DNA of 64,000 bases from Erigeron canadensis (GCF_010389155.1 NC_057766.1:43286463-43350462), one strand, 5' to 3'; numbered from the stretch's first letter, positions 1 through 12,633 are shown. Numbers and translations: made by a program. The notes: generated by a model not told the origin, from the sequence alone.

Positions 1-729
1 ACAAAAGTAAAAAACTATATAAAAAAAAAAAAACCGAAAGAAAAAATATACGGCATCCGATATCACGAAATTCAAGTAAAGACGCGGGGTATAAGATGAA
101 TTAATTGAAGAAACACAAAAACAAAAAAACTATAGAGAAAACAAAAAAAAAACGAAACTAAAACGAAATCCGATATTGCAAAATCCAAATAGTGAAACGG
201 GATTAAAGTGGACCAGTAGAACAATGCCATGTGGGATATGACACTATTCATAGCCACGGGCATATATAATGAAGAATTGTTTTCTAAAATTTTTTTTTTT
301 ATAAATATTATGTGACATTTCTATTATTTTTTAAAAAGTTATTGCTTTTTTTTTAAGTTCTGAAAAAATACAGAAGTATTTTTGCTAGTTTTTAACTTGT
401 ACATGTATAACCAAATCGTCTTTTCTACATTTCAACGTGTTCAGGGGGAAAAAAAAACTCGGCTGACTTTTTTTAGTTACAACTTTAACTGTTCCCCAAT
501 AACCCGTGGAGTTCAAAGATGTGACTTAACTTTCAATTGCTAAATATGAGTATATGACTATATGAGAATATTTTTGTATTAAAAGCCCAACACAATAACC
601 CGATTTTCGTTTTAGAAAAGCCCATACAAATATAGGCCATCTATAATTGTATAACCCATCAGATGGGCCCATCTTTTCACACAGCTAAATTGTGTGATCA
701 AACTTCAACCGATTCCAGTGCGTACAGAT
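1..729. other. AT-rich intergenic sequence
   Basis: AT-rich with poly-A and poly-T runs. No coding potential or repeat boundary that I can support on either strand. It ends at the target duplication of the MULE that starts at 739. Confidence 0.5.
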
Positions 730-738
730 TAGATAAAA

Positions 739-2391
739 GAGTAAATTACACTTCTCGTCCCCTGAAGTTGTCACGTTTTTCACTTTTCATCCCTTAAGTG
801 AAAAACTTACAATTTTGACCTTAAAGTTGGCAGATTTTTTCAATCATCGTCCCTCGTCAAACGTCGTTAAGTTTCAGTTGTTAAATCGGGCACGTGCAAA
901 ACACGTGAGAGACTGAAACTGCAAAAAATGACAATTTCAGGGACGAAAACTGAAATTTACTTTTCTGTTGTCATCATCTTCATCTTCTCCGGCTGACTAT
1001 TGTCGGAAAATTCGCCGGAAAACTTAAAATGCCGATATCTCACTCGTTTTCTTTGAATTAGACCACGAAACCACCACCAAACTTCTCAAAATTAATTTCC
1101 GCATGAATCCTAACCAAAAAAATTTTAAAATGTCGATATTTCATGAAATGTAAATTAAAAGCATCATAAATGAAATTGTAACCAAGACCCAATTGACCAA
1201 AAAAAACAACAAACTAGCATGGAACTTGTATGAATTGGCAACTTTGAGTGCGAATAACTTATAACCGAAACGAGATCCAATGAATCGGTTGTCACACCTG
1301 AATTCTTTGTACCTCAATATACTAATCTAACTATTGTAACAACTTAATAACCTTAACGATTGACCCGTAAACTATATCGAAAACCTTACGATGAAACTAA
1401 CATCTAACTAAATCGCCAAAAATGAAAGGTAAAGAATCGCTATGAAACTTAACACAATACTAGATGAATCAATAGTAAACTTGTAACAACTTTCAGAATG
1501 AGATTTCGACGTAAGGATTTCACGAACAACGAATTTAAAGTTTCTATACAAAATATAGAACAAGAGTTATAATCAACCAAATGACGAACTGTAAATTGCT
1601 TTAAACTTCTATTACATAAACTAAGAATCAGGTGACGATGATCGGAATTTTTGATCTGAAATAATTGAGTTGTCAGGCCTTGTTAGACCTCCTAGTCCTT
1701 TCGTCCCTCTTTGCTCCCTTATATATATATATTTGTAATTTTTTGATCTTATGTCTTTGCCTCATTGACAAAAACCGAACCCACATGAAGGTCTCTCCCC
1801 ATTTTGTAATTTTCTTTTTGGTGCAGAGCTTATGGAATAATAAATGAGGCACACCATTGGTGTCTTAGTGAGGAGCACGTACACCTAATCCAACATGAAC
1901 TTATTTGCAAAAACAGAAATATTGCATTCTTGGAACAAGCTAAATCGTACAGAAATATTGCTCAAAATCCATGTTATGGGTATTTTGAGTTTTCCGGCAA
2001 GTGTTGAATCTAAAATCTTTTGGTTAGGATTCGTGCGGAAATTAATTTTGAGAAGTTTGGTGGTGGTTTCATGGTCTAATTCGAAGAAACGAGTGAGATA
2101 TCGACATTTAAGTTTTCCGGTGAATTTTCCGATGAAAGTCAGCCGGAGAAGATGAAGATGATGACAACAGAAAAGTAAATTTCAATTTTCGTCCCTGAAC
2201 TTGTCATTTTTTGCAGTTTCAGTCCCTCACGTGTGTTGCACGTGTCCGACTTAACGGCTGAAACTTAACGACGTTTGGTGAGGGACGATTATTGAAAAAA
2301 TCTGCCAACTTTAAGATCAAAATTGTAATTTTTTCACGAAACAAAAAGTGAAAAACGTGCCAACTTAAGGGACGAAAAGTGTAATTTACTC
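739..2391. mobile_element. Non-autonomous MULE with long TIRs
   Basis: The two ends are inverted copies of about 370-400 bp. The left arm runs from GAGTAAATTACACTT at 739 to about 1115, the right arm from about 2020 to 2391, and the arms align almost throughout. The element is flanked by 9-bp direct repeats, TAGATAAAA at 730-738 and TAAATAAAA at 2392-2400 (one mismatch), the length expected of Mutator-like insertions. About 900 bp of interior shows no transposase or captured gene. The right end lies 47 bp upstream of the ATG of the oxygenase gene at 2439, so this element probably supplies or replaces part of its promoter and 5' UTR. Confidence 0.85.
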
Positions 2392-2438
2392 TAAATAAAA
2401 AGCATAAGGTTAGGTAAGGAAGGACAGCGGAAGCGGAT

Positions 2439-3572
2439 ATGGGGGATCGAAAGAAAGAAGTGAAAACTGGCAAGAAGAAGAAGACCATTAATTGGCCTGT
2501 TATCAAACCTAAATCTGATCTCCGAATCACCCGTCTTAAAGATAACGATCTTTTTACTGTATGTTTGTTTTCTTCTTCTTGCTTTAATTTCTTTACGTTA
2601 CATTAGACCTGGCAGTTTTTGCCCATAAAGTTTAAAGTTTTGGGTAGGATTTTGTTGTTGCTGGGTTTGATTGGGTACAGACTAAAACTAAAAGCGGGTT
2701 CAAATGGGTGTTTCAACTTTCAACCCTTTTAATGAATAGTGATGCGGGTCTAAACGGGTAATAAGAGGGGTTTGGAATGGGCAGGAAGGTCAAATATTTG
2801 AACTCCATTTTTTTGTGTTCTGTTTCTTCTTCTTATTCGAAGTTAAATCTTTTTGAACACTTATCAGGGGTTATTATCTGATTGAAAAGGTCAAAAAGAC
2901 TTTTTATTTTTATTTTAAATCAGGTGAAAAAGACAAGCATAGTGAATTAGTGATGAATCGGATCTAAAAAAACTTTATTGTTATTGCAAGAATGAAGAAT
3001 GCGTATGTGTGAAAGATATACTAATTATTATTCTTAAAAATTGCGGGTCGACCGGCACCCAACCCGCTTTGCCCCGCATTCATGAAAATACCCGCTTGAA
3101 CCCGCACCCGTTTCAACCCGTTACCAAAACCCGCCTGCCCCGCACATTTTGCCAAGTCTACATTACATACAGTAAAATTGAAATTACCTTGAAGTTGTTT
3201 TGTATTTATTTAAGTTGCCTTTTAATCATATTTGCTCTTTCTTTATCCACCAGTTAAAAAAAGCCCCTTTTTACCAGTTTTTTTTTGTTCTTTTTATGTT
3301 TAAATTTTTGTTAAGAATAACAACACTCATAACTTGGCTTATCTTAAAAAAATCCCCTTCCCTTTCTCTTCCTTCGTAGAACTTGAGAAGGATGCAGTTG
3401 CCTTACTCAAACCACCGTGACTCAAGACATTGGGACACACACTTCTACTCATATTTTTCATAGGATTAGGATTAGCTTTGCTATAACTAGAGGTGTGGGA
3501 GCTCAGATAGTATCACGGCTCCCCACTAATTTCTTGTAATTTATATGAAAATGTAATAAAAATATTGTTTAA

Positions 3573-3616
<44 letters not shown>

Positions 3617-6600
3617 CAACAACAATACTACTAAAGGATCCTCAGTTTCGGCTTTATAATCTAAGTGTTCTAAGAATGGATTTTGTGACTGAAAGCGTAC
3701 CAATTTATCTCTGTAAATAGTCTTATAATGCTTGAAAATAGTTGTTTACCGGGAAAAAATACCCATAAAAAGTTGAATATCATTAAGTGTGGATCATATA
3801 TATTTAAACGACCAAGTAATTATGCAAAGCATTCAAAAGCTACAAAAGAATACTAATTAACATTGTCCTGATTAGGCAATGAGTAACCTCAATAACTTAC
3901 ATACATCAATGATACTAAACAAAATGCAAACTTAGATCAATTCTAATATCCTTACGAAAACTACAAAAGAATATTAATTAACACTATCTCAATTAGGCAA
4001 TGACATGAGTAACGTCGGTACATTACATACATCAAAAATACTAAGCAAATGAGTACAAACTTTGATTAATTCTAAAATCCTTAAAACAACTAGAATCTGC
4101 ATCTTTCCTGACCCGAGCATCCAAAATCCAATCTGCTAATCAACACTCAAACTTCTTATTTAGTCATTTGATGTACCCTTGCGAACAAACATATTAACAC
4201 CAAAACCAAAAGCTCACAACGTTTACTTGCGTCATCTCTTTAGGTTTTCTTTGAACTGGCCCTCGCGCCTCTCTTTCTCGTATCTATTATACTTCGATTT
4301 CATATTTGCAAGAACATGCGCGTATTCGACAGTGTCGACTGAGTTTTCTACGCCTACATTTTTGTTTCCAGAAGCTAGTAATTTTTTTTCCTCTTCTTAA
4401 CTTGTTTTAAGAATGATATTCTTTCCACAATTCCACCGAGGACTTGTTGAAATATGTAGTAGGATGTATCTCTAGGTCTTTACCGCCACGTGAGTCTCAG
4501 CCGTTGTGGGAGTTAAGTTCATTAAAGGTGCTATAGTACTAGTACGAGGAACTTCAATTATTGACCCTGAAGCTTTGACATATTTATAGTGTGCCTCAGT
4601 TTTTTGTCCATCTCACGGAGTGCTTTTGATGAAGTAGATCTTTGGTACGCGTGTGGACTCCATTGCGAGGTCATACGCCTCGTCTATTAAAAAGAGCCAT
4701 CCTAAAACTATGTGATTGGAGGCGTTTAGGGAAACAAGTACGTCATCCGTATTCCTAATCTATTATATCGCCAACAATCGTCGTCATTGCATAGTAAAAT
4801 TCAGTTATAAAGGCGTAAATCTTGAAACAAGCAAAACTGGGAAAATCACAATCTTTGGAAAAAGCTTCAATGAGAAACTCCAATCTTGAAATTACTTCAA
4901 AGAGAAAATCACAATCTTCTTACAATTTCAACAGGAAACTGGGAAATTTACAATTTTGAAAAAATTTCATCAGGAAACTTGGAAATTTAAAATCTTGAAA
5001 CAATGGGAAACTCATAATCTTCAATGGGAAACTCACAATATTTAATAGGAAACTTGGAAATTGTGAGTTTCCCATTGTTTCAAGATCGTGATTTTTCAAG
5101 TTTCTCGTTTTAGTTTTTTCAATATTGTGAATTTCCAGTTTAAGTTTGTTTGAAGATTGTGATTTTTCCATTGAAGTATAAAGATTGGGAGTTTTCCGTT
5201 GAAGTTTTTTGAAGGATTGTGATTTTCCCAATTTCGTTTGTTACAAGATTTCCGCCTTTATAACTGAATTTTACTATGCAATTACGACGATTGTTGGCGA
5301 TATAAGAGATTTTGTCAAAGGGCATCTGATTGACATAGCTAAGGACAATCTGAGATTTCAGGTCAGATTTTAATACTTTGCTCAATACTATGAGGAGTAT
5401 GATAGATGACTTGTTTCTCTAAAAGTCTCCAATCGCATAGTTTTTAGGATGGTTCTTATGTTAGACGAGGCGCATGACCATGCAATGGAGTCAACACACT
5501 ACCAAAGACCTACTACAAGTCTACAACAAATGACTAAATGGGAAGTTTAAGTGTTGATCAGTTGATTGGATTTTGGTTGCTCAGGTCGGGAGAGATGCAA
5601 ATTCTAGTTGTATTCTTTTGTTTAATATTTTTGATGTATTTAATGTAGTGAGGTTACTCATTACCTAATTGAAATAATGTTAATTAGCATTTATTTGTTG
5701 GTGTCGTAAGGATATTAGAATTGATCTCAGTTTGTATTATTTTGTTCAGTATCATTGATGTATGGAAGGTATTAAGGTTACTCATTGCCGCATCAGGATA
5801 GTGTTAATTAGTATTCTTTTGTAGCTGTTGTATGGATATTAAAATTGATCGAAGTGTTCAAACCCTTAATATCACTTAGGAGTTTAGACGCACGGGTAGA
5901 TACCCCCAAACTGTTTTTATGTTCTTAGTGGTTCCTCATTTGCTTAAGGTCACCAGGTACATAATTTTTTAACAGCCGATGAATCAAAAGCATTCGTAAA
6001 AGTTGCAGAGTCGATTGGGTTTGTCCACCAAGGAAGTCTTGGCCCCACATATGGTGAAGCTTATAGAGACAATGATCGTATTGCTGTAAATGATCCTGTT
6101 CTTTCTGATGTATTATGGGAATCTGGTGGACTTAGTAACCTATTTGCTCAACTTACTATTCGGGGCAAAGTCGCCATTGGTTTAAATCCAAATATTAGAC
6201 TTTACAGGTGTGTGCTTAAAACTTGTCATTGCTGGTTTAACAAAAATAATACCCAAAAATTTCCTCCCTTACATAGTAAAATTTCTCATAGAGTGTTGAC
6301 TCATATTCTATGTTGTTAATACTCAAATATCGGTTAAAACGGTCGAGAACCGATATTTGATATACCGGTTATAGCGGTGGTATAAGGGTGGTATAACGAT
6401 GATTATAAAATATATATAAATTCCAAAATAATTAATACTTAAGACTTAATTACTAATAAGAAAAGTCAAGCTTAGAAGTATTTGAAACAGGATAGAAAGT
6501 CAGAAGTGAAGACAGAGAAACTGATGGATCGCTTGAGAAGTGAAGACAGAGGAGAAACCCTTCCGAAGATTGGAAAATTAGGGCTGGACTTTTAAAAAAA

Positions 6601-7286
6601 AAATTTATGTTAGAATTAGGGCTGGAAGATAGGGTTTTTATTTATTTAGGATTGGACTATTAAAGTATTAAGTATTTATAAGTTTTGGACCAAAACAAAA
6701 GAAAATAAAAAAAACCTGTATTAACACCGTTAAGACCGATATCTAAAAAGCTAAATATCGGTAAATACCACCGTTAATATCGGAACCGTTATTTTGACCG
6801 GTATTTTAGGGAACGACCGATAACCGTTATACCACCGTTATTAACAACATAGCTCATATTCAGGTACAAGGTTGGTCAACGTTTTGGTCGACATATTGAT
6901 GAAAGTGTCGATCTTGGAGAAGGAAAGCATACCCATTATACTTTGCTAATATATCTAAATGGCGATGGTGGGTACAAATCAAAATCTGATGCGAACGGTT
7001 CACATGGCTCTGCTGAACCTCTGGTCGGAGGTGAAACTGTCTTTTATGGACCAAGGAATAGCCTTGTAGCTGAAGTACATATTCCTTTTACTTTCTTTTG
7101 TATCATGTGAACAAATATATCCCACCCTCACTATTGTTATCTATCGAATTGTGTGAATTTTAGGTGACTCCCACTCAAGGAATGGCCCTCTTCCATATTC
7201 ATGGAGCCAAGTGTATGTTACATGAATCACGCAATGTTACAAAAGGTGTCAAGTATATTTTAAGATCAGATGTAGCTTTTGCATGA
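2439..7286 (+). CDS. Prolyl 4-hydroxylase-like 2OG-Fe(II) oxygenase
   Basis: Four exons with GT-AG introns: 2439-2558, 5957-6207, 6864-7074 and 7164-7286, giving 234 aa. The start is the first ATG after the upstream MULE and opens a lysine-rich N-terminus (GKKKKTINWP) typical of this family. The double-stranded beta-helix core shows the iron ligands HID (H134, D136) and H214, and K224 in KGVKY as the probable 2-oxoglutarate ligand. GGETVFYG and LNPNIRLY are also family blocks. No signal peptide is evident, so it may act in the nucleus or cytosol; the substrate is unknown. It resembles the Arabidopsis At5g51880 type of P4H-like protein (recalled, not searched). Intron 1 is 3.4 kb and holds a hAT MITE and a foldback repeat. 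Intron 2 is largely a hAT MITE lying 11 bp from the acceptor junction. The coding exons show no break, so the gene is probably functional if the introns are spliced. Confidence 0.88.
2604..3160. mobile_element. hAT-type MITE in oxygenase intron 1
   Basis: Terminal inverted repeat TAGACCTGGCA at the left and TGCCAAGTCTA at the right. Near-perfect 8-bp target duplications flank it: CGTTACAT at 2596-2603 and CATTACAT at 3161-3168. The 557-bp interior is rich in GGGTTT/AACCCG motifs and has no transposase. Eight-bp duplications with a TAG...CTA end are the hAT signature. Confidence 0.75.
3573..3612 (+). repeat. (AAT)n microsatellite
   Basis: About 13 consecutive AAT units followed by a short AAC run, inside intron 1 of the oxygenase gene. 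A likely length-polymorphic locus. Confidence 0.9.
3838..5840. repeat. Foldback repeat in oxygenase intron 1
   Basis: The left arm (3838 to about 4880) and right arm (about 5000 to 5840) are inverted copies of about 0.8-1 kb. Each arm starts with two direct repeats of roughly 130 bp built on the block TACAAAAGAATACTAATTAA. The two arms also share the block TATCGCCAACAATCGTCG (about 4769 and, inverted, about 5285). The centre (4840-5250) is a degenerate minisatellite of GGGAAAnTCACAATCTTGAAA-type units that turns over at its middle. I found no clear target duplication, so the exact ends and the family (Foldback or MULE-like) are undetermined. Confidence 0.7.
6308..6852. mobile_element. hAT-type MITE at the intron 2 acceptor
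   Basis: 545 bp bounded by CTATGTTGTTAATA and its inverted copy, with perfect 8-bp target duplications CTCATATT at 6300-6307 and 6853-6860. Inner arms are rich in ACCGTTAT/CGGTATTT motifs. The right duplication is followed directly by CAG (6861-6863) and exon 3 of the oxygenase gene begins at 6864, so the insertion lies immediately upstream of the 3' splice site. Confidence 0.88.
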
Positions 7287-7564
7287 TGACTTCCTAGCAG
7301 GATTCTGACTTCAGATGTCTTATGTGCATTTGGATGCACTGAAGGAGCACAGTCAAACTATAAAGGTCAGTTAAACAGCTATGTACTATCTATCTTTGAT
7401 AATCAATATTGCCATTTGCATCATACTTGGAGTGTAATGAGTATAATGAATACACTTTTTATTTGTCAAGCATCCATTCTTATTTTTGTTACAATATCTT
7501 CTATGTGTAAGATTTTGTGTACTTGGTAGTTCCTTATCCTTATTTACCAACAACTATGGTTTAA

Positions 7565-7733
7565 AGGTAGAGTGGTTTACTTCGCTAAGTTTACAACCAT
7601 TTCGCCTTACCAACCCCAAGGAAACTCTGAATACTGGCCTAGATCGTTTGTACAGACAGACTTTTTGGGTGCTAAGATCAAAAGTCGAGAGGGAAACAGC
7701 CGAGATCGTACACTAAGGTCCCTAAGCAATATG
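7565..7733 (+). pseudogene. Fragment of mitochondrial-type LSU rRNA (NUMT)
   Basis: About 170 bp aligns by eye with the domain II region of large-subunit rRNA. It has the TAGAG...TTTCGGC-like stretch, then CTTACCAACCCCAAGGAAAC, GAATACTGGCCTAG, GGGTGCTAAGATC, GAGAGGGAAACAGCC and CTAAGGTCCCTAAGCAAT. The block CCGAGATCGTACACTAAGG fits plant mitochondrial 26S rRNA better than the plastid 23S or nuclear 25S sequence as I recall them. It lies just downstream of the oxygenase gene and ends abruptly, so it is a nuclear insertion of organelle DNA, not a working rRNA gene. Confidence 0.72.
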
Positions 7734-7906
7734 ATGGCATTTCTTCTAAGACCATGAAATACTTAAAGCACCAATAGATAAAACACAGAAATAGACGAAT
7801 GGCTAAGATTTATTTTCTTTTTTATGAAATATAATCAAGTCAAATAACAAATCATTATGTAAAAAAGTTAGAATCATTTTCTTCCTTTTCCTTACATCCT
7901 CACATA

Positions 7907-9034
<1,128 letters not shown>

Positions 9035-9095
9035 TTACTATAAGTGGGGATATTGTTAAGCAGGGGATGATGAACTCCATGGAAATGGTGCAGTG

Positions 9096-9101
9096 TTTAT
9101 A
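9096..9101 (-). promoter_or_regulatory. TATA box of the peroxidase gene
   Basis: Minus strand reads CCCTATAAACACTG, about 62-67 bp upstream of the ATG at 9034, a plausible TATA position for a short 5' UTR. Confidence 0.5.
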
Positions 9102-9109
9102 GGGCTTGT

Positions 9110-10084
9110 TGAAAGTAAATAGCTATGCATGCTGCTGAAGATTGTAATGTACTTTTAAGTTACTCAAATAAGGGTGTAACAACTTTGTTGGGCTTCTAAA
9201 CAAAGAAACAAAAGGGGCAAGGGAGGATCAGTTGAGGCAAATTGTTTAATTGAAACATGGTGACTTGGTATAATGAGGGAGTTGCAGGTGTGAAACTGTG
9301 GAGATATCAATGGTGAGAATGTCGCAATCTGTTAGGTCAGCCAGGAAGGTTGGTAATAGATGTAGAACTTGTACGTCTTGTACCTTCATACTTTTATTTT
9401 GGGAAAAAGAAACTCAAGAATAATGCTATATTGTCTAATTTGTACAGCTAAAACACATGCCTAAATATTGCTGCTGACATAAATTTCACTCATTCTTTAT
9501 ATTAATATTAACTTTTGAACGGTCATGTGTTGGCACTGGATTTTTAAACGTCTATTGCCCAACTTGTTTAGCGTTAACTTAGACTTGTTAGTTTCATTGT
9601 CCTGTTCAAGTTGTGCCTTGGGTCTCCTGGTAAATTGCCACTCACACTTACAAATTTCTTTGTTTACATCGGGTACCTTATATCATGTGTCTGGGAGGGC
9701 AGGGTTTACCCTTATTAATCGTCGTGTCTTCAGGCGGATTAATAGGGGGTTTTTCTCCCATTGGGTATTTAAAATAGACATTTCTATTTCGAGGGAGCTC
9801 TCTAGCGCGGACCCCGGATAAGACACGTATGCTAGACCCCTCGTTGAGATGTATGATCCAAAACACCTCAGCTTGGTAGTTGAAAGTTGAAACTCATCAA
9901 CTCGAACATGAGATTTGCACCCCTACTTGTCACAAATGGGCTAGCCCAATTCAGAAATTAAGAAATCAAAACTGCTAATCTAATTTAGATTACTAATACA
10001 CAAACTATAAATTAAAAAAAATGCATGTTCTAGTTATTACGTGAAATTTGTGGCCTGTATTAGGCTCACACTTTTTAGTCAAGT
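9110..10084. other. Intergenic, possible SINE remnant
   Basis: Peroxidase promoter side and spacer. From about 9685 to 9840 there is a GC-richer block (GGCGGATTAATAGGGGG, GAGGGAGCTCTCTAGCG, GCGGACCCCGG) resembling the body of a SINE and loosely matching the tail of the SINE-like sequence near 59400. No tRNA-like head or target duplication was found. The rest shows nothing recognisable. Confidence 0.35.
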
Positions 10085-10612
10085 TTGATTAGGGACTCCT
10101 TATTTTAGGGACTGTTAGGGACTCGATCTAGACCGTCCATTTTCATCAGATCTAATCACCACTGATCATCTCCGGCGACATCTCCGGCCATATTCATCTC
10201 CGGTGACATCTCCGGCGAGACTTACACATGTGTAAGTACAACTTACACATGTGTAAGTTGAATAAAAGTTATGATTCGGAGCGGACTTCGCCTTTAAGGG
10301 TATTCATAAACCAAAACTGGTGGGGGTGATAGGTCATTGAGGGTGATAGGTCATAGTGTGATAGGTCATAGAGGGTGACCGGTGATAAGTGATCTACCTA
10401 AAAAAAATTGTACTTAAAACGTGTGTAAGTTACTTACACGTGCAAGTCTCGCCGAAGATGGTCGCCGTCGCCGGATGATCATGGTTGTGGTCAGAGATGA
10501 TCATGGTGGTGGTGGTGGTCAGAGATGATGGTGGTGGTGGTGGTCGGAGAAGGAGGTAGAAGGTGTACTTAACCGTTCCTAAAATAAGGAGTCACTAATT
10601 TAACTTTTCCAT
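10085..10612. mobile_element. MITE with TAGGGACTCCTTATTTTAGGGAC ends
   Basis: Inverted ends of about 30 bp: the left contains GACTCCTTATTTTAGGGAC (about 10094) and the right its near-complement GTTCCTAAAATAAGGAGTC (about 10583). The interior has paired ACTTACACATGTGTAAGT palindromes (10221-10260), tandem GGTGATAGGTCATA units (10324-10385) and a GGTGGTGGTGGTCGGAG stretch (10500-10550). A second, half-deleted copy is at 17022-17195. No clear target duplication. The interior GGTGATAGGTCATA module recurs, inverted, near 57965-58095. Confidence 0.65.
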
Positions 10613-11576
10613 ATTATTTTATTTTTAGGTTGAGTAATATTTATTTAGGTTAAGTAATATTTATGATACACGTACGCACATATATGGATTGTTTGTTTTT
10701 AGACTTCTTAGAATGTCTTTGACCTATCGTTGTTTCGTTGCAATTTTGTATAATTGGAATGATTTTTGTTGTCTATTATTCATATAATGTTAAACATGTT
10801 ACTTGAATCAATCTTTTATAGTTTTTTGAATCGAGCTTTGAGCCTACTTACAAACACTGACTGGGCTATTAAAATGAGTTCAAAGCCTTTCTACAAGCTG
10901 TCTTAGCCAGTCAGGAACTCAGGATGGCATGAGTTGCCGCTTGCCACCGTTAAAATTGAGTCAAAATCTGACTTGGAACCAAAGCAAAAGGAAAAGAAAA
11001 TTCAAAACGATATGAGCATCACAACCAACCAACCAATCAACCAATAAAATAGTGGCTAACACAAAGACAAAGCATCTCCGAGTTTGACGGGAAGGTGGTC
11101 GGACCATGTCCACGTTTCACCAAACCATGGCTGACCCCAATAGACACGTTACCACCCTTTTGGAACTTAAGATAATATGACCCCCCACCTAAACCCCCCA
11201 TGGATGGCCTTGGTCTTAGCCGCCCCCATATCCAAAAGGGTAATACAGGACCCACCCACCCAAAACTTGGCCCACTTGTGCATGCCCCATCGCAGTAACC
11301 CTGACCCACTTCATGGACCACCACAATAATGGGATACCCTCTCCTGCACGTGTCAATGCCTAATCCTCACGTGCTCTCTCACCCAACCCAAGATTAGACC
11401 CCTTTCACGAGGTAGTGGGGCACCGGGTCACCCCACCTTTTTATTTCTAATTTCATTTACACGACTTGCTAAAAGTTATTATGAAAAGAAAAAATAGAAG
11501 TTACATAAAATAGAAGAAGATTAAACAAAACTAATACTAGGAGTACTAAATCGTTGTTGATACTTAACCAATGTGA
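10613..11576. other. GC-richer region downstream of the TCP gene
   Basis: From about 11040 to 11450 the base composition rises sharply above the surroundings. This stretch carries G-box cores (CACGTG at about 11347 and an ACGTG block near 11370) and GGACCCAC at about 11250, which on the minus strand is GTGGGTCC and matches the class I TCP consensus GTGGGNCC. It reads as an open frame on the minus strand for 95 codons, but that product is low-complexity Gly/Pro-rich and not recognised. A conserved non-coding or regulatory segment is the better guess. The remainder is AT-rich spacer. Confidence 0.4.
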
Positions 11577-12569
11577 TTAAGATGAAGATTCGGTTGAAGA
11601 GCCAATCGTTAAATTAAGCTCTCTCTTCTCGTAAATATTCAATGAAAAGTCGCCAAGCATTTGATTCTTATTTATTGCTGCAATTGAATTCGAACTTGAA
11701 CTTGGTGCCATTTTAGTTGAAACCGTCCCCAGTTTATCTTCGCATTCACTGTTACTCAATACCAAATTCGACATCGCTTGAACTCCACTTTCACCTCCAC
11801 ATCCAGAGCTACTACTACCTTGCATTGCTGACAAATAATTCGCCACGGGTTGAGGTGACACGTTAAAAACCGGGGTCAGACCCGCTGGGAAAGCCCACAA
11901 TTGTGGTCCTCCCGGTGGAATCATAAAAAAACCACCCCCGTGCATACCAACACTAGATGGTGCACCCATGGCCCACACGGGAACCAACCCTTGTGGCCCC
12001 GGTGTCCCCACATGGGTCACCGGGGCAAAATTAGACACTGATGTGTCATTCACGTCATAAAACTCACTATTATTAGCTCTTTTCCGTCTCTTCCCACCAC
12101 CATCCTCTGCAGTTGATGTTGTCGGGATTTTTAACGTCCCGTTAACATTAACTGCTATCGCGGGTACCGTTCCTGTACCCGTAGCTTCAATGATAGCACC
12201 TTCCGCATGTTCCAACAACCACCGAATCGTCTCACCATCTGACTTATGACCAAGTTCTCGAGTCAACTGGAAGATTCTAGAGGCACAAGCAGCCGGCATA
12301 CGTATCCTCCTGCCACGGCCTTCCACCTTGGTGTGTCTGTCTTTCGAAATCCTCCTTGTCGGCGGCGGCGCCACAATTTGTTTGTCGTGTGAATCATCTT
12401 CGATTGGCTCTTCCTTAAACATAGTAGCTTCCATTGGCGGCTGTGGTGTTATGGTATACATGGCTGGATCTTTTAGTAAAGGATCAGATTCTGACAATAA
12501 TATTTCATCTGTGCTTGTAACATCTTTTCCTTCGGATTCCATGTTTGTGTTATCATTGGTTGATGTCAT
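11577..12569 (-). CDS. TCP19: Class I TCP transcription factor (TCP9/TCP19-like)
   Basis: Single-exon gene of 330 aa, as is usual for TCP genes. The TCP bHLH-type DNA-binding domain spans about residues 72-131: basic region [20 protein letters not shown], then the helices [20 protein letters not shown] and [17 protein letters not shown]. The short basic region marks class I (PCF), which binds GTGGGNCC-type sites and generally regulates cell proliferation and growth. The block following the domain ([18 protein letters not shown]) and the late motif near ANYLSAMQ are shared with Arabidopsis TCP9/TCP19. C95 falls in the region of the redox-sensitive Cys of class I TCPs. A basic KRRKR at about residue 160 may act in nuclear import. 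Start is the only upstream ATG in frame, with a TATA-like sequence about 60 bp upstream. Assignment to TCP19 instead of TCP9 rests on the neighbouring peroxidase and oxygenase genes. Confidence 0.92.
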   Translation of the reverse strand: MTSTNDNTNMESEGKDVTSTDEILLSESDPLLKDPAMYTITPQPPMEATMFKEEPIEDDSHDKQIVAPPPTRRISKDRHTKVEGRGRRIRMPAACASRIFQLTRELGHKSDGETIRWLLEHAEGAIIEATGTGTVPAIAVNVNGTLKIPTTSTAEDGGGKRRKRANNSEFYDVNDTSVSNFAPVTHVGTPGPQGLVPVWAMGAPSSVGMHGGGFFMIPPGGPQLWAFPAGLTPVFNVSPQPVANYLSAMQGSSSSGCGGESGVQAMSNLVLSNSECEDKLGTVSTKMAPSSSSNSIAAINKNQMLGDFSLNIYEKRELNLTIGSSTESSS

Positions 12570-12623
12570 TTGTGAAACAAATCTGCCTGCCTAAACAGAG
12601 TTTTTGTTGGCAAAAAGTTGGCT

Positions 12624-12633
12624 GATATATAAA
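12624..12633 (-). promoter_or_regulatory. TATA box of the TCP gene
   Basis: Minus strand reads ATTTATATATCAGCC, 55-64 bp upstream of the ATG at 12569. Confidence 0.45.

Noticed and set aside
7486..7757. Two overlapping plus-strand reading frames (76 and 61 codons)
   Set aside because: Both lie on the LSU rRNA-like fragment; the open frames are incidental.
10630..11030. Possible P450 gene between the peroxidase and TCP genes, as I recall for Arabidopsis
   Set aside because: No FxxGxRxCxG or other P450 motif found on either strand from 9100 to 11570.
11037..11324. 95-codon Gly/Pro-rich minus-strand frame
   Set aside because: No domain, arises in a GC-rich patch; better explained as non-coding. 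Could be revisited if a transcript exists.
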